Counted from the first letter of the stretch, positions 24,852-37,567 are shown. The stretch: DNA of 64,000 bases from Actinomadura graeca (GCF_019175365.1 NZ_CP059572.1:2976001-3040000), one strand, 5' to 3'. Numbers and translations: made by a program. Notes: generated by a model not told the origin, from the sequence alone.

Positions 24852-26456
24852 TCATCTCCGGGACCGCGCGGCACCGGCGGGCTTCAGCGGGGCCCGGCCG
24901 CGGATGAGGTCGGCGGCGCGCTCGGCGAGGGCGATCGTCGGGGCGTTGGTGTTGCCGCGCGGGACGGACGGCATGACCGAGGCGTCCACGACGCGCAGCC
25001 CCTCCACGCCCCGGACGCGCAGGTCGGTGTCGCAGACCGTGCCGTCCGAACCGCCCATGGCGCACGTGCTCGTCGGGTGGAAGAGCGTCGCGCAGTTCCG
25101 GCGGGCGAACTCGGCGAGCGCCGCGTCGTCCTCGACCTGCTCGCCCGGCGCCCATTCGCCGCCGACCAGCGACGCCAGCGGGCCGCAGGCGGCGATCTCG
25201 CGGGCCTGCCGGACACCGGCGACCAAGATGTCCAGGTCGCCCTTGTCGGCGAGGTAGGCGGGGTCGATCAGCGGCTTGGCGTGCGGGCTCGCGGAGCGGA
25301 GCGCAAGGGAGCCGCGGCTGGCGACGGCGACGGCGGTGACCAGGACCGACAGGAGCCGCTGGGACGGCTCGACCAAGCCCTGGCCGATGAACGGGGTGGG
25401 GAGGACGTGGTACTGGAGGTCCGGTGCCGGAAGTCCCTCGACCGTCCGGGCGAACCCGCCCGCCTCCGCGACGTTCGACGCGTACGGGCCGCGTCCGAGC
25501 GCCTGGTACAGCCCGAGCGCGCGGGCGTTGGCGACCTCCCAGAGGCCCTTGGTGCGAGGCGTGGCGAACATGACGTTCACGTACGGATGGTCCTGGAGCC
25601 CTTCGCCGACCGGGGAGTCCACCACGACGTCGATGCCGTGCGAGCGGAGGTGGTCTGCGGGCCCGATCCCCGACAGCATGAGCAGCTGCGGGCTGTTCAC
25701 GGCGCCGCCCGACAGGACGACCTCGGCCTCCGCGCGGGCCTCGGTGGTCTCGCCCCGGACCTCGTAGCGGACGCCGGTGGCGCGCCCGCCCTCGATCAGG
25801 ACGCGGGTGGCCGGCGCGTCGGTGACCACGGTGAGGTTCGGGCGGTCCGCGGCCGGGTGCAGGTACCCGTCGGCGGCCGACCAGCGCCGGCCGCGCTTGT
25901 GGGTGACCTGGTAGAAGCCCACGCCGTCCTGGTCGGGGCCGTTGAAGTCGGGGTTGGCGGCCAGGCCGAACGCCTTCGCCGACGCCACCCACGCCCGCGT
26001 GAGCGGGTGCCTGTAGCGCAGGTCCTCCACGCGCAGCGGGCCGCCCACGCCGTGGTACGGCAGGTCGCCGCGCTGCTGGTCCTCGGCACGGGCGAAGTAG
26101 GGCAGCAGGTCCTCATATCCCCAGCCCTCGCAGCCGTGGGAGTCGCGCCAGGTGTCGTAGTCGTGGCGGTGCCCGCGGATGTAGACCATCGCGTTGGTGG
26201 ACGAGCTGCCGCCGAGCGTCCGCCCCCGGGGCCAGTAGACGCTGCGGCCCGCCGCGTGCTCCTGCGGGACCGTCGCGTAGTCCCAGTCGTACGGGCCCTT
26301 GAGCAGCGAGCCGACCGCGGCCGGGATGCGGATCTCCGGCGCGTCGTCGGGCGGGCCCGCCTCCAGCAGCAGGACCTTCACCGAAGGGTCCTCGGTGAGC
26401 CTGGCGGCCAGCACGCAGCCCGCGCTGCCGGCTCCCACGATGATGTAGTCGTACAC
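24852..26456 (-). CDS. GMC family oxidoreductase (choline dehydrogenase-like)
   Basis: 534 aa FAD flavoprotein. The FAD motif is YIIVGAGSAGCVLAARL with EAG 30 residues on; the GMC signatures are RGRTLGGSSSTNAMVYIRG and GGAVNSPQLLMLSGIGP. The C-terminal active-site region reads CATLFHPTSTCAMGG and later GNTNAPTIALAERAADLI; choline dehydrogenases have a His at both places, whereas here Asn occupies the second. It oxidises an alcohol to an aldehyde; pairing with the aldehyde dehydrogenase upstream would give a two-step alcohol-to-acid route (inference). GTG start with GGAGG 6 nt upstream. Confidence 0.92.
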   Translation of the reverse strand: MYDYIIVGAGSAGCVLAARLTEDPSVKVLLLEAGPPDDAPEIRIPAAVGSLLKGPYDWDYATVPQEHAAGRSVYWPRGRTLGGSSSTNAMVYIRGHRHDYDTWRDSHGCEGWGYEDLLPYFARAEDQQRGDLPYHGVGGPLRVEDLRYRHPLTRAWVASAKAFGLAANPDFNGPDQDGVGFYQVTHKRGRRWSAADGYLHPAADRPNLTVVTDAPATRVLIEGGRATGVRYEVRGETTEARAEAEVVLSGGAVNSPQLLMLSGIGPADHLRSHGIDVVVDSPVGEGLQDHPYVNVMFATPRTKGLWEVANARALGLYQALGRGPYASNVAEAGGFARTVEGLPAPDLQYHVLPTPFIGQGLVEPSQRLLSVLVTAVAVASRGSLALRSASPHAKPLIDPAYLADKGDLDILVAGVRQAREIAACGPLASLVGGEWAPGEQVEDDAALAEFARRNCATLFHPTSTCAMGGSDGTVCDTDLRVRGVEGLRVVDASVMPSVPRGNTNAPTIALAERAADLIRGRAPLKPAGAARSRR

Positions 26457-26530
26457 GGCGGCCTCCGGGGGTCTCCTCCGGTGAACACTACCGAACGGTC
26501 TTCTAGAGACTGCGCGTTAGGGTGATCGGC

Positions 26531-27193
26531 ATGGCGAAGAACAGGGAGAACCCCGTCGTCCTCTCGCGCATCTACACCCGGACCGGCGACGGCGGCACCA
26601 CCGCGCTGGGCGACGGGTCCCGCACCGGCAAGACCGACCCACGCCTGTCGGCCTACGCCGACGTCGAGGAGGCCAACGCCGCGATCGGGGCCGCGCTGGC
26701 GCTCGGCTCGCTCCCCGAGGCACTGGCCGCGCTGCTGATCCGCGTGCAGAACGACCTCTTCGACGTGGGCGCGGACCTGTGCGCGCCCGTGGTGCCCGAC
26801 CCCCCGTACCCGCCGCTGCGCGTCGACCCGTCCTACATCGAGCGGCTGGAGGCGGCCTGCGACGAGCACAACGAGGGGCTCGCGCCGCTGCGCAGCTTCA
26901 TCCTCCCCGGCGGGACGCCCGGCGCCGCGCTGCTGCACGTCGCGCGGACCGTGACCCGCCGGGCCGAGCGGTCGGCGTGGGCGGCCATCGAGGCGCACGG
27001 GGCCACGCCCCCGGACGGCGCCGGAGACGCCCCGGAGGACGGGCCGGAGGCCGCCCCGGAGACCGCCGAGGGTGGCGTGAACCCTTTGACGGCCCGCTAC
27101 CTCAACCGGCTGTCGGACCTGCTGTTCATCCTCTGCCGGGTCGCGAACGCCGGGCACGGGGACGTCCTGTGGAAGCCCGGCGGGGAACGCTGA
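26531..27193 (+). CDS. Cob(I)yrinic acid a,c-diamide adenosyltransferase (PduO type)
   Basis: 220 aa ATP:cob(I)alamin adenosyltransferase making adenosylcobalamin, the cofactor of methylmalonyl-CoA mutase. Motifs: SRIYTRTGDGGTTALGDG (ATP site), DPRLSAYADVEEANAAIG, FILPGGTPGAALLHVART, RRAERSAWA, and NPLTARYLNRLSDLLFILCR. Between the last two is a roughly 35-residue Ala/Pro/Asp/Glu insertion absent from compact members. TAGGGT at 26518-26523 is 7 nt before the ATG, suggesting a leaderless start; the GTG at 26522 is less likely. Confidence 0.93.
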   Translation: MAKNRENPVVLSRIYTRTGDGGTTALGDGSRTGKTDPRLSAYADVEEANAAIGAALALGSLPEALAALLIRVQNDLFDVGADLCAPVVPDPPYPPLRVDPSYIERLEAACDEHNEGLAPLRSFILPGGTPGAALLHVARTVTRRAERSAWAAIEAHGATPPDGAGDAPEDGPEAAPETAEGGVNPLTARYLNRLSDLLFILCRVANAGHGDVLWKPGGER

Positions 27194-27199
27194 CCGTGG

Positions 27200-27226
27200 C
27201 CGGGGGTGGGGTTAGCCCCACCCCGG
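27200..27226. terminator. Hairpin terminator after the adenosyltransferase gene
   Basis: CCGGGGGTGGGG, a TTAG loop, and CCCCACCCCGG form an 11-bp GC stem (one bulged G) 6 bp after the stop at 27193. No T-run follows. Confidence 0.75.
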
Positions 27227-27311
27227 AGATACCGGCCCGCCTCCTGGTGACGGCCCTTCCCGCAGGTGGAAGCTGGTCACCGACCGGATACGAGGCGACG
27301 GGAGTGGCGAC

Positions 27312-28241
27312 GTGAGGACCCTGATCGGCTTGACGGTGCTTGCCGTCCTGGCGGCGACGCTGACGGGATGCGGCCTGAGCGTCGGCCGGCACGAGGAGAC
27401 CACCTCCTATGACGGGCCCGCGAACGTCACCAGGCTGAGGGTGAAGGGCGGCGGCGGGCGGGTCGAGATCGTCGCGTCCGACTCCCCCGGGATCAGGGTG
27501 CAGGAGAAGCGGCGCTGGTCCAACGACCGGAACAAGCCCAAGACGCAGAAGGCCACCGAGGACGGGACGTACTCCCTGACGGCCGAGTGCGGCAGGACCG
27601 TGATCGGCTTCGGGACCTCCTGCGGCGTGTCCTACCGCGTCCAGGTCCCGCGGGCGACCTCCGTCGAGATCGTCAACGGCGACGGCGCCATCGACGTCGC
27701 CGGGCTCGCCGGGGCCGTGCGCCTCAGGACCGGGACCGGCACCATCACCGCGAAGGACCTGCGGGCGACGTCGGTGTCGATGAGCGCCGGCGACGGCGCC
27801 CTGCGGGTCTCGGGCCGCGCCGGCACCGCCGACCTGCGCACCGGCACCGGCGTGATCGACGCGACCGGCCTCACCGCCGACCGGGTCAGCGCCCGCTCGG
27901 GCGACGGCGCCATCCGCCTCAGCGGGCGCGCCACCACCGCCGAGCTGCGCACCGACACCGGCTCCATCGACGCCGACGGCCTGACCGCCGAACGGCTCGT
28001 CGCCCGGACCGGGGACGGCCGGATCAGCCTCGCGCTCGCCGTTCCGCCTAGCAACGTCCGCGCCACCACCGGTACCGGCGCGATCCGGGTCAGGCTCCCC
28101 GACGGCCAGCCCTACAGGCTCGACCTCAGCACCGACACCGGCGGCAAGAGGGTCGACCCGGCCGTCCACAGCGACTCCGCGTCGCCCCGCCACGTCAAGC
28201 TGTCGACCGGCGACGGCGACATCCTCGTGTCCCCGGCCTGA
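27312..28241 (+). CDS. DUF4097-type beta-helix lipoprotein
   Basis: 309 aa. N-terminal signal with lipobox LAATLTGC, so Cys20 is lipidated and the protein sits on the outer face of the membrane. The rest is a repetitive beta solenoid: repeats of the form SGDGAIRLSG, RTGTGTITAKD, RTDTGSIDADG alternate GDG and GTG turns about every 20 residues. DUF4097 domains are often found with anti-sigma factors or stress proteins; the function is unclear. GTG start with GGGAG 8 nt upstream. It converges with the M28 peptidase gene. Confidence 0.82.
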   Translation: MRTLIGLTVLAVLAATLTGCGLSVGRHEETTSYDGPANVTRLRVKGGGGRVEIVASDSPGIRVQEKRRWSNDRNKPKTQKATEDGTYSLTAECGRTVIGFGTSCGVSYRVQVPRATSVEIVNGDGAIDVAGLAGAVRLRTGTGTITAKDLRATSVSMSAGDGALRVSGRAGTADLRTGTGVIDATGLTADRVSARSGDGAIRLSGRATTAELRTDTGSIDADGLTAERLVARTGDGRISLALAVPPSNVRATTGTGAIRVRLPDGQPYRLDLSTDTGGKRVDPAVHSDSASPRHVKLSTGDGDILVSPA

Positions 28242-28284
28242 CCGTCGGCCACCCGAGGACGGCTCCGGCCGGGCGCCCACGCGC

Positions 28285-29886
28285 TCAGCGGACCAGCAGG
28301 GGCCCCTGCCAGGCCGGGGCGTACCGCGGGCCGCGCGCGGCGTCCAGGCGGGACTGGCCGTTGACCGCGACGGTGGTGGCGGCGAGATGCTCGACGACCC
28401 ATGCGACGGCGTCGGCGTTGGTGTCGAACAGCTTGAGGTCGACGTTCTTCAGCCGGTCGCACCTGGCGTGGTAGCAGGGGTCGTACACCTTGCCCGCGCT
28501 GCCGCCGAACGCCTTCGCCTCCGCGGCGGTCTTGACGCCGTCCGCGCCGGACTCCAGCCCGCCCGCCGGGATGCCGCGCTCGACGAACGGCCCGTAGTCG
28601 GAGCGGCCATTGAACTCGGCCTGGACGGTCGCGAGCCCCCGCCGCGCGAAGTAGTCCCGGAACATCTTCTCGATCGCCCCCGACCCGGACGGCGCCTTCG
28701 ACCCGGCGCGCGTCGAGTGGTCGCCGTCGTACACGCCGCGGACGCCGTTCACCGACCCGAGCATGTCGAAGTTGAGGTTCAGCGCGATCCTGCGCCGCTC
28801 GGCGTCGGTCAGCGTCCGGACGTAGTGGGACGAGCCGCGCAGCCCCTCCTCCTCGGCCCCCCACCAGGCGAAGCGCACCCGGTTCCGCAGGCCCTTCGCG
28901 CCGAGCGCGCCGATCTTCTCGGCGACGGCGAGCAGCGCCGCCGCGCCGGTGGCGTTGTCGTTGATCCCCGGCCCCGCGCGGACGCTGTCGAGATGCGCTC
29001 CGGCCAGCACCACGTTCCCGGCGCGCCCGTGCTCGGTGTCGGCGACGACGTTGGACGCCGACCTGTTCCCGTGCACCGTGTGCGTCTTCACCCGCACCGT
29101 GGGCCCGGCCGCCCACGCCCGCCCTGCCACCTTGGCCCGCTTGGATGCCCCGGCCTGCTCGGACGTCTTCACCGCCTGGGATCCCGCGCCGGTCTTGGAC
29201 GCCTTGGCCAGCTCCGCCCCCAGGCGGTGCGAGACGCCCAGCACCGGGAGCGCCTGCGGCGTGCCGACCGTGCCCGCGATCGGGCCCTTCTCCCCCGCCC
29301 GGTTGAAGATCAGCACGGCGCCCGCACCCGCGGCCCTGGCCCGGGACGCCTTCGTCTCGAACGAGCACGCGCCGCGCTGGACGAGCGCGACGGCCCCGGC
29401 GGGCAGGCCGGTGAAGTCGGCGGCCTCGCACCCGCTGGTGCCCTCCCCCGACGACGGGACGTCCACGGCGGCGACGGGCCCCGTCACGTCACCCGAACCG
29501 GAGAACGCCATCGTCAGGAAGTCGCGCCCCGCCTTGTAGGACGCCTTGTGCGGCGCCGTCCGCGACAGCACCGCCACGGACTTCTCCCGCCAGTACGGGA
29601 ACGTGAACCTCTGCACGACCGGCTTCAGCCCGGCCTTCCGCAGCCGCCCCTCGACGTACCTGACCGAGATGTCGGAGCCGGGCCGTCCCGCGGCGCGGTT
29701 GCCGCCGTTGTAGTCGGCGATCTCCTGGAACGCGGCCAGATGCCGCCGCAGGTCCTTGAGCGTGACCAGCGTCGCGAGGCCGGGCCTGGCCGGGTCCGCG
29801 CCCGCGGACGGGACGGACATCAGGGCGGCCGGCAGCGCCGCCGCGGCCAGGAGGGCCCCGGTGGCGCCGATGAGTCGCTTGCGCAC
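28285..29886 (-). CDS. Secreted M28 family zinc aminopeptidase with PA domain
   Basis: About 533 aa. The signal peptide ends near PSAGADPA. A protease-associated (PA) domain is inserted at about residues 140-245 (GAVALVQRGACSFETKA). Zinc ligands: AGAHLDSV, GINDNATGAAALL, AEEEGLRGS, NLNFDMLGS and CYHARCDRL. It removes N-terminal residues from peptides outside the cell. A lysine/Ala-rich stretch near 230-260 lies between the PA and catalytic domains. Two GTGs are close: the one at 29886 has AGGAG at 5 nt, the one at 29892 is too near. Substrate preference unknown. Confidence 0.9.
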   Translation of the reverse strand: MRKRLIGATGALLAAAALPAALMSVPSAGADPARPGLATLVTLKDLRRHLAAFQEIADYNGGNRAAGRPGSDISVRYVEGRLRKAGLKPVVQRFTFPYWREKSVAVLSRTAPHKASYKAGRDFLTMAFSGSGDVTGPVAAVDVPSSGEGTSGCEAADFTGLPAGAVALVQRGACSFETKASRARAAGAGAVLIFNRAGEKGPIAGTVGTPQALPVLGVSHRLGAELAKASKTGAGSQAVKTSEQAGASKRAKVAGRAWAAGPTVRVKTHTVHGNRSASNVVADTEHGRAGNVVLAGAHLDSVRAGPGINDNATGAAALLAVAEKIGALGAKGLRNRVRFAWWGAEEEGLRGSSHYVRTLTDAERRRIALNLNFDMLGSVNGVRGVYDGDHSTRAGSKAPSGSGAIEKMFRDYFARRGLATVQAEFNGRSDYGPFVERGIPAGGLESGADGVKTAAEAKAFGGSAGKVYDPCYHARCDRLKNVDLKLFDTNADAVAWVVEHLAATTVAVNGQSRLDAARGPRYAPAWQGPLLVR

Positions 29887-30062
29887 GTGCACTCCTGCGA
29901 GAGGAAGGGAGCTGACCAGCTGCGATCTTGGTCCCGCGTCCCGCCCGTCTCAACGGACGCGCCCGTCCCGCACCGACCCGATACCCGGCCCTTACGCTCG
30001 CTTGTGACGGTCCGGGGCCCGCCGTGGCACGGACCCTCCTGGCGGAGCCCCGCCGCACCCGG

Positions 30063-30530
30063 TCACGGCCCGTCCGGGGGGTGGATGTCCACCGGGAAGC
30101 CCGGCGGGGCCGCCTCCAGCCAGGCCAGGAAGCCGGTGAGGGCCGCCGCGCCCATCGCCAGCTCGACGGTCAGGTCCCCGTCGCGAACCTCGATGACGCT
30201 CACCTCGGGCAGCAGCCCCTCCGCCTCGCCCGGGTCCGGGCTCCGGCGGTTGGACACCACGAGGCCCCGGCGGTGGATCACCTGCCGGGGCCTGCGGCGG
30301 AAGCCGAACACACGATGCCAGTGCAGGACATCGCCCTTGTAGCGGCCGATGCCGAGCCGCCACGCCCCGGGCGCGCCCTCCGCGGGCAGCACCCGCAGGC
30401 TGCACTCGACGGCGCCGCCGCCGCGGACGAACAGCCACCGGCGGACGGTCATCGCCACGAAGACCAGCGCCGCCGCCAGGATGACGGCGGCGAGCACCCC
30501 GCCCGCATCGAGTGCCAGGTGCCCGCCCAA
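30063..30530 (-). CDS. DUF2550 domain-containing membrane protein
   Basis: 155 aa with one N-terminal membrane helix (GGVLAAVILAAALVFVAMTV) and a cytosolic domain with LRVLPAEGAPGAWRLGIGRY, LHWHRVFGFRRRPRQVI and LTGFLAWLEAAPPG. DUF2550 genes follow atpC in many actinobacteria, as here (24 bp after atpC), suggesting cotranscription with ATP synthase. The fold resembles PH-like domains; function unknown. Confidence 0.88.
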   Translation of the reverse strand: MGGHLALDAGGVLAAVILAAALVFVAMTVRRWLFVRGGGAVECSLRVLPAEGAPGAWRLGIGRYKGDVLHWHRVFGFRRRPRQVIHRRGLVVSNRRSPDPGEAEGLLPEVSVIEVRDGDLTVELAMGAAALTGFLAWLEAAPPGFPVDIHPPDGP

Positions 30531-30554
30531 ATCCCCCCGCCGTTCGTTGAAGAA

Positions 30555-30935
30555 CTACGCCTCGACGCCCGCCGCGCGCAGGCGCGCACGGGCCCGGCGC
30601 TCCGCCGTCGCGTCCTCGCCGCCGAGCGCCTCCTCCAGGGCCCGCTGGGCGTCGGGGACGTCGACCTCGCCGCTCAGCTCGGCCTGCTCGGCCAGCACCG
30701 CGACCTCGTCCCCGGCGACGGAGAAGAAGCCGCTGCCGACCATCGCGATGATCGTCTCACCGCCGTTCGCGGGCTCGATCTTCACCACGCTGCCGTCGAG
30801 GAGGACGCCCAGCACCGGGGCGTGGCCCGGCAGGATGCCGAGCGAGCCCTCGATGGTCTGCGCGACCACCGTCGTGGCCTCGCCGGACCAGAGCTCACGC
30901 TCCGGCGACACCAGCCCGACCTTCAGGGTTGCCAC
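30555..30935 (-). CDS. atpC: F1 ATP synthase subunit epsilon
   Basis: 126 aa. Central-stalk subunit and regulator of ATP hydrolysis. The N-terminal beta barrel has VGLVSPERELWSG, GSLGILPGHAPVLGVL and VAGDEVAVLAEQAE; the helical C-terminus is short. GTG start with GGAGGAGAG. It lies 73 bp downstream of atpD and is the last catalytic-complex gene of the operon. Confidence 0.95.
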   Translation of the reverse strand: MATLKVGLVSPERELWSGEATTVVAQTIEGSLGILPGHAPVLGVLLDGSVVKIEPANGGETIIAMVGSGFFSVAGDEVAVLAEQAELSGEVDVPDAQRALEEALGGEDATAERRARARLRAAGVEA

Positions 30936-31008
30936 TGTCTCTCCTCCGCATACTGGAGTGGATCCGGTGGGGCCGGGTCCGCGCCGAACCCGGCCCCACC
31001 GAAGCTGG

Positions 31009-33341
<2,333 letters not shown>

Positions 33342-33347
33342 GGCCGA

Positions 33348-34985
33348 TCAGCCCTTCTTGACGCGGGTGATCGTCTCCTGCTCGACGGCCTCGTCCTCGA
33401 TCGCCTCGACCGGCTCGTCCGCGCCCAGCAGGTCGCCCTCGCTGGTCTGGAAGCCCTTCTTGAACTCCGTGATGGCGTTCTTGAGGCTGGTGAGGCCGTC
33501 GTCGGAGAGCTGGCCCGTCTCGCGGATCGAGGTGAGCAGGCCGCCCTCCTCGCGCTCGACGTAGTCGAGGAACTCGCGCTCGAAGCGGCGCACGTCCGCG
33601 ACCGGCACCTCGTCGAGCTCGCCGGAGGTGCCCGCCCACACGGACACGACCTCCTGCTCGACCGGGAACGGGCTGCCCTGCGGCTGCTTCAGCAGCTCCA
33701 CCAGGCGGCCGCCGCGGTCGAGCTGGGCGCGGGACGCGGCGTCCAGGTCGGACGCGAACGCCGCGAACGCCTCCAGGTCGCGGAACTGCGACAGCGCCAG
33801 GCGCAGCGTGCCGGCGACCTTGCGCATCGCCTTGATCTGCGCCGAGCCGCCGACCCGGGACACCGAGATGCCGACGTTGATCGCCGGGCGGACGCCCTGG
33901 TTGAACAGGTCCGTCTCCAGGAAGCACTGCCCGTCGGTGATCGAGATGACGTTCGTCGGGATGTAGGCCGACACGTCGTTGCCCTTGGTCTCGATGATCG
34001 GCAGACCCGTCATCGAGCCGGCGCCGAGGTCGTCCGACAGCTTCGCGCAGCGCTCCAGCAGCCGCGAGTGCAGGTAGAACACGTCACCGGGGTAGGCCTC
34101 GCGGCCCGGCGGGCGGCGCAGCAGCAGCGACACCGCACGGTACGCCTCGGCCTGCTTCGACAGGTCGTCGAAGACGATCAGGACGTGCTTGCCCTGGTAC
34201 ATCCAGTGCTGGCCGATCGCCGACCCGGTGTAGGGGGCGATGTACTTGTAGCCCGCCGGCTCGGACGCGGGGGCCGCCACGATCGTGGTGTACTCCAGCG
34301 CGCCGGCCTCCTCCAGGGAGCGGCGGACGTTCGCGATCGTGGAGCCCTTCTGGCCGACCGCGACGTAGATGCAGCGGACCTGCTTGCTCTCGTCGCCGGT
34401 CTCCCACGCCTCGCGCTGGTTGATGATCGTGTCCACGGCGACGGTGGTCTTGCCCGTCTGCCGGTCACCGATGATCAGCTGGCGCTGGCCGCGGCCGATC
34501 GGCGTCATCGCGTCGATGGCCTTGATGCCGGTCTGCAACGGCTCCTTGACCGACTGCCGCTGCACGACGGTGGGTGCCTGGAGCTCGAGCGCGCGGCGCT
34601 CGGAGCTCTCGATCGGGCCCTTGCCGTCCAGCGGGTTGCCCAGCGAGTCCACGACACGGCCGAGGAAGCCGTCGCCGACCGGGACCGAGAGGACCTCGCC
34701 GGTCCGGCGGACCTTCTGACCCTCCTCGATCTTGCTGAAGTCACCCAGGACAACGGCGCCGATCTCACGCACGTCCAGGTTCAGAGCCAGGCCGCGAGTA
34801 CCGTCCTCGAACTCGAGGATCTCGTTCGCCATCGCGGAGGGCAGCCCCTCGACGTGGGCGATACCGTCGCCGGAATCGACGACGGTGCCGACCTCTTCGC
34901 GCGCGGCGGCCTCAGGCTCGTACGACTGGACGAAGCGCTCCAGCGCGTTCCGGATCTCGTCCGGACGGATCGTCAGCTCCGCCAT
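33348..34985 (-). CDS. atpA: F1 ATP synthase subunit alpha
   Basis: 545 aa non-catalytic nucleotide-binding subunit. Walker [15 protein letters not shown], the region [28 protein letters not shown] and the Arg-finger region [15 protein letters not shown]. It has a C-terminal extension of about 35 residues ([20 protein letters not shown]) beyond the E. coli protein, a feature of actinobacterial subunits that in mycobacteria suppresses ATP hydrolysis. GAGAGGA 5 nt before the ATG. Confidence 0.97.
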   Translation of the reverse strand: MAELTIRPDEIRNALERFVQSYEPEAAAREEVGTVVDSGDGIAHVEGLPSAMANEILEFEDGTRGLALNLDVREIGAVVLGDFSKIEEGQKVRRTGEVLSVPVGDGFLGRVVDSLGNPLDGKGPIESSERRALELQAPTVVQRQSVKEPLQTGIKAIDAMTPIGRGQRQLIIGDRQTGKTTVAVDTIINQREAWETGDESKQVRCIYVAVGQKGSTIANVRRSLEEAGALEYTTIVAAPASEPAGYKYIAPYTGSAIGQHWMYQGKHVLIVFDDLSKQAEAYRAVSLLLRRPPGREAYPGDVFYLHSRLLERCAKLSDDLGAGSMTGLPIIETKGNDVSAYIPTNVISITDGQCFLETDLFNQGVRPAINVGISVSRVGGSAQIKAMRKVAGTLRLALSQFRDLEAFAAFASDLDAASRAQLDRGGRLVELLKQPQGSPFPVEQEVVSVWAGTSGELDEVPVADVRRFEREFLDYVEREEGGLLTSIRETGQLSDDGLTSLKNAITEFKKGFQTSEGDLLGADEPVEAIEDEAVEQETITRVKKG

Positions 34986-35023
34986 GATTCCTCTCTTGCT
35001 CCCTTGGGGTCAGCTCGGCGGCG

Positions 35024-35848
35024 TCAGCCGGTGCCGAGCCGCCGGCGGACATCGTCCAGCCGTCCGGCGATCGTGCCGTCGATGATCTCGTCCCCGATCT
35101 CGATCGACAGGCCGCCGATCGCCGTGGGGTCGAGCTCGATGTTCAGGTGTACCTCGTGGCCGTAGGCGGCGGCGAGCACCGCGGCCAGCCTGCCGCGCTG
35201 CTCCTCCGACAGCTCCACCGGGCTGCGGACGAGCGCGACGAGCCGCTGCCTGCGCTGGGCGACGATCCGGCCGTACTCGGCCAGCCCGCCCTCCAGGCTA
35301 CGTCCTCGCGGCCGCAGCACCAGCTCGGTGATCAGCGTCAGCGCCGACGGGGTGACCTTGCCCTCCAGCAGCGCCCCGACCAGGCCGAGCTTGCGCTCGT
35401 CGGGCAGCCCGGGCGCGGCGAGCGCACCGCGCAGCGCCACCTCGCCCTCGATGACCCGGGAGAACCGGAACAGCTCGTCCTCCAGGTCGTCGATGCGCCC
35501 GTCGGCCTCGGCGCGGGCGGCCTCGGCGGTGACCGCGAGGGTCTCCACCGCGTCCGACAGCTCCGACGGCTTCGACCAGCGCAGCCGCACGATGTCGGCG
35601 ACCAGCCCGAGAGCGGCCGGCGACACCTTGCCCTCCAGCAGGATCTGGACGAGCTGCGCCTTGTCGGCCCCGTCCCGCGCCGGGTCGGAGACCGCCCGCC
35701 GCAGCCCGTGCTCGCGGTCGATCAGGTGCAGCACCGCGAACAGGTCGCCGCCGAGCCCGGCCAGATCGGAACCCGAGGCCACAACCGCCTCGAACCTCTC
35801 CCGCGCCTCGGCCAGCGACGCCCTGCTCACCGCTCCCGTGATGGTCAT
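35024..35848 (-). CDS. atpH: F1Fo ATP synthase subunit delta (long form)
   Basis: 274 aa, about 100 residues longer than the E. coli subunit, as usual in Streptomyces-type actinobacteria. It connects the b-subunit stalk to the F1 head. The helical repeat part contains LLEGKVSPAALGLVADIVRLRW and again LLEGKVTPSALTLITELVL, an internal duplication; the C-terminal part carries HLNIELDPTAIGGLSIEIGD. The start codon overlaps the atpF stop (ATGA). In mycobacteria delta is instead fused to a b subunit. Confidence 0.95.
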   Translation of the reverse strand: MTITGAVSRASLAEARERFEAVVASGSDLAGLGGDLFAVLHLIDREHGLRRAVSDPARDGADKAQLVQILLEGKVSPAALGLVADIVRLRWSKPSELSDAVETLAVTAEAARAEADGRIDDLEDELFRFSRVIEGEVALRGALAAPGLPDERKLGLVGALLEGKVTPSALTLITELVLRPRGRSLEGGLAEYGRIVAQRRQRLVALVRSPVELSEEQRGRLAAVLAAAYGHEVHLNIELDPTAIGGLSIEIGDEIIDGTIAGRLDDVRRRLGTG

Positions 35849-36402
35849 GATGTGATCTGCTCCTGCGTGCGAGCGCGCTCCTCAAGCTCTTCGAGGAAGC
35901 GGTCGACCACCCTGCTCTGGCGGGCGCCGTCCTGCAGCGACTCGCCCACCACCCGGCTCGCGAGCTCCACCGACACCGCGCCGATCTCGGCCCGCAGCGA
36001 CTGGAGCGCCTGCTGGCGCTCCGCCTCGATCTGGACCTTGGCGGCCTCGATGATCCGGCGCGCCTCGGCCTGGGCCTGCTCCTTCATCTCCGCGATGATC
36101 TGAGCGCCCTGCTCCTCGGCCTTCTTGCGCAGGCGGGACGCCTCGAGCTGGCCGTCCTTCTGCTGGGCCTTGTACTGCTCCAGCGTCTGCCGCGCCTCTT
36201 CCTGGGCCTTCTCGGCCCGGATGAGTCCGCCCTCGATCGCGTCGGTGCGCTCCTGAAGGGTCTTCTGGATGCGCGGGGTGAGGATCTTGCCGACGACGAT
36301 CACGACGACGAGGAACGAGAAGATCCCGACGACGAGCTCGTACGTGTGCGGGATGAGGGGGTTGTTCTCCTCCGCCGCGATAACGGAAGCTGCTGTGATC
36401 AT
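35845..36402 (-). CDS. atpF: Fo ATP synthase subunit b
   Basis: 185 aa peripheral stalk subunit. One N-terminal membrane helix (VVGIFSFLVVVIVVGKIL) is followed by a long charged coiled coil from RIQKTLQERTDAIEGG to the end. ATG at 36402 with AGGAAGGG about 9 nt upstream. It overlaps atpH by 4 nt. Confidence 0.95.
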   Translation of the reverse strand: MITAASVIAAEENNPLIPHTYELVVGIFSFLVVVIVVGKILTPRIQKTLQERTDAIEGGLIRAEKAQEEARQTLEQYKAQQKDGQLEASRLRKKAEEQGAQIIAEMKEQAQAEARRIIEAAKVQIEAERQQALQSLRAEIGAVSVELASRVVGESLQDGARQSRVVDRFLEELEERARTQEQITS

Positions 36403-36436
36403 GTGCGCAGCCCTTCCTCAGGTATGTGACCCGTGA

Positions 36437-36772
<336 letters not shown>

Positions 36773-37567
36773 CTAGTGGTCCGCGTGCAGGCCGCTCTGG
36801 ATGTACATGGCGGCGAGCATCGTGAACAGGAACGCCTGCAGGAACTGGATGAACATCTCGAACGCGGTCATCACGATGGTCATGATCACGCCGATGACGC
36901 CGACGCCGAACCCGAGGGGCGTGGGCTTCTCGAAGATGAACCAGAAGCCGACGAGGCTGAAGAACGCCAGGATCATGTGACCGGCGAACATGTTGGCGAA
37001 GAGCCGCACCGCGTGGGTGAAGGGGGCCAGGAGGAACGTGGACAGGTACTCGATCGGCACCAGCAGCACGTAGATCGGCTTGGGCAGGCCCTTGGGGATC
37101 AGGTTGGTGAAGTACTTCGCGGGGCCCTGGTGCTTGATGCCCAGGTAGATCTTGAGGAAGTAGACGCTCAGCGCGAGGACGGCGGGGAACGCGATGTGCG
37201 AGGCGATCGGGAACTGGATGATCGGGACGACCGAGAAGATGTTCCAGGTCCAGATCAGGAAGAACAGCGACATCAGCAGCGGCATCCACCGCTCGGTGTC
37301 CTTGCCGAGGAACGGCCGCCCGATCTGGTCGCGGACGAACATGTAGCCGACCTCGCCGATGTTCTGGACGCCCCGCGGCACCAGCTTCGGGTTGGAGAAG
37401 GCGCTCCAGAGGAAGACGCAGACCACGAGCGCGCCGACCACCGAGAAGACAAGGGGCTTGGTGAGCCACTCCGGGCCGCCGGCGAACAGCGGCGGGAAGT
37501 CGAAGAGCTCGGGCCCCGGGGCCTGGAACTCCTCCCCTCCGGAGGCGAGGACCGTCAGCGCGTTCAC
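36773..37567 (-). CDS. atpB: Fo ATP synthase subunit a
   Basis: 264 aa membrane subunit forming the proton half-channels. The essential Arg lies in THAVRLFANMFAGHMIL; other conserved parts are WTWNIFSVVPIIQFP and the terminal FMIQFLQAFLFTMLAA-like helix. GTG start at 37567. It is the first canonical atp gene, after two small membrane protein genes. Confidence 0.95.
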   Translation of the reverse strand: MNALTVLASGGEEFQAPGPELFDFPPLFAGGPEWLTKPLVFSVVGALVVCVFLWSAFSNPKLVPRGVQNIGEVGYMFVRDQIGRPFLGKDTERWMPLLMSLFFLIWTWNIFSVVPIIQFPIASHIAFPAVLALSVYFLKIYLGIKHQGPAKYFTNLIPKGLPKPIYVLLVPIEYLSTFLLAPFTHAVRLFANMFAGHMILAFFSLVGFWFIFEKPTPLGFGVGVIGVIMTIVMTAFEMFIQFLQAFLFTMLAAMYIQSGLHADH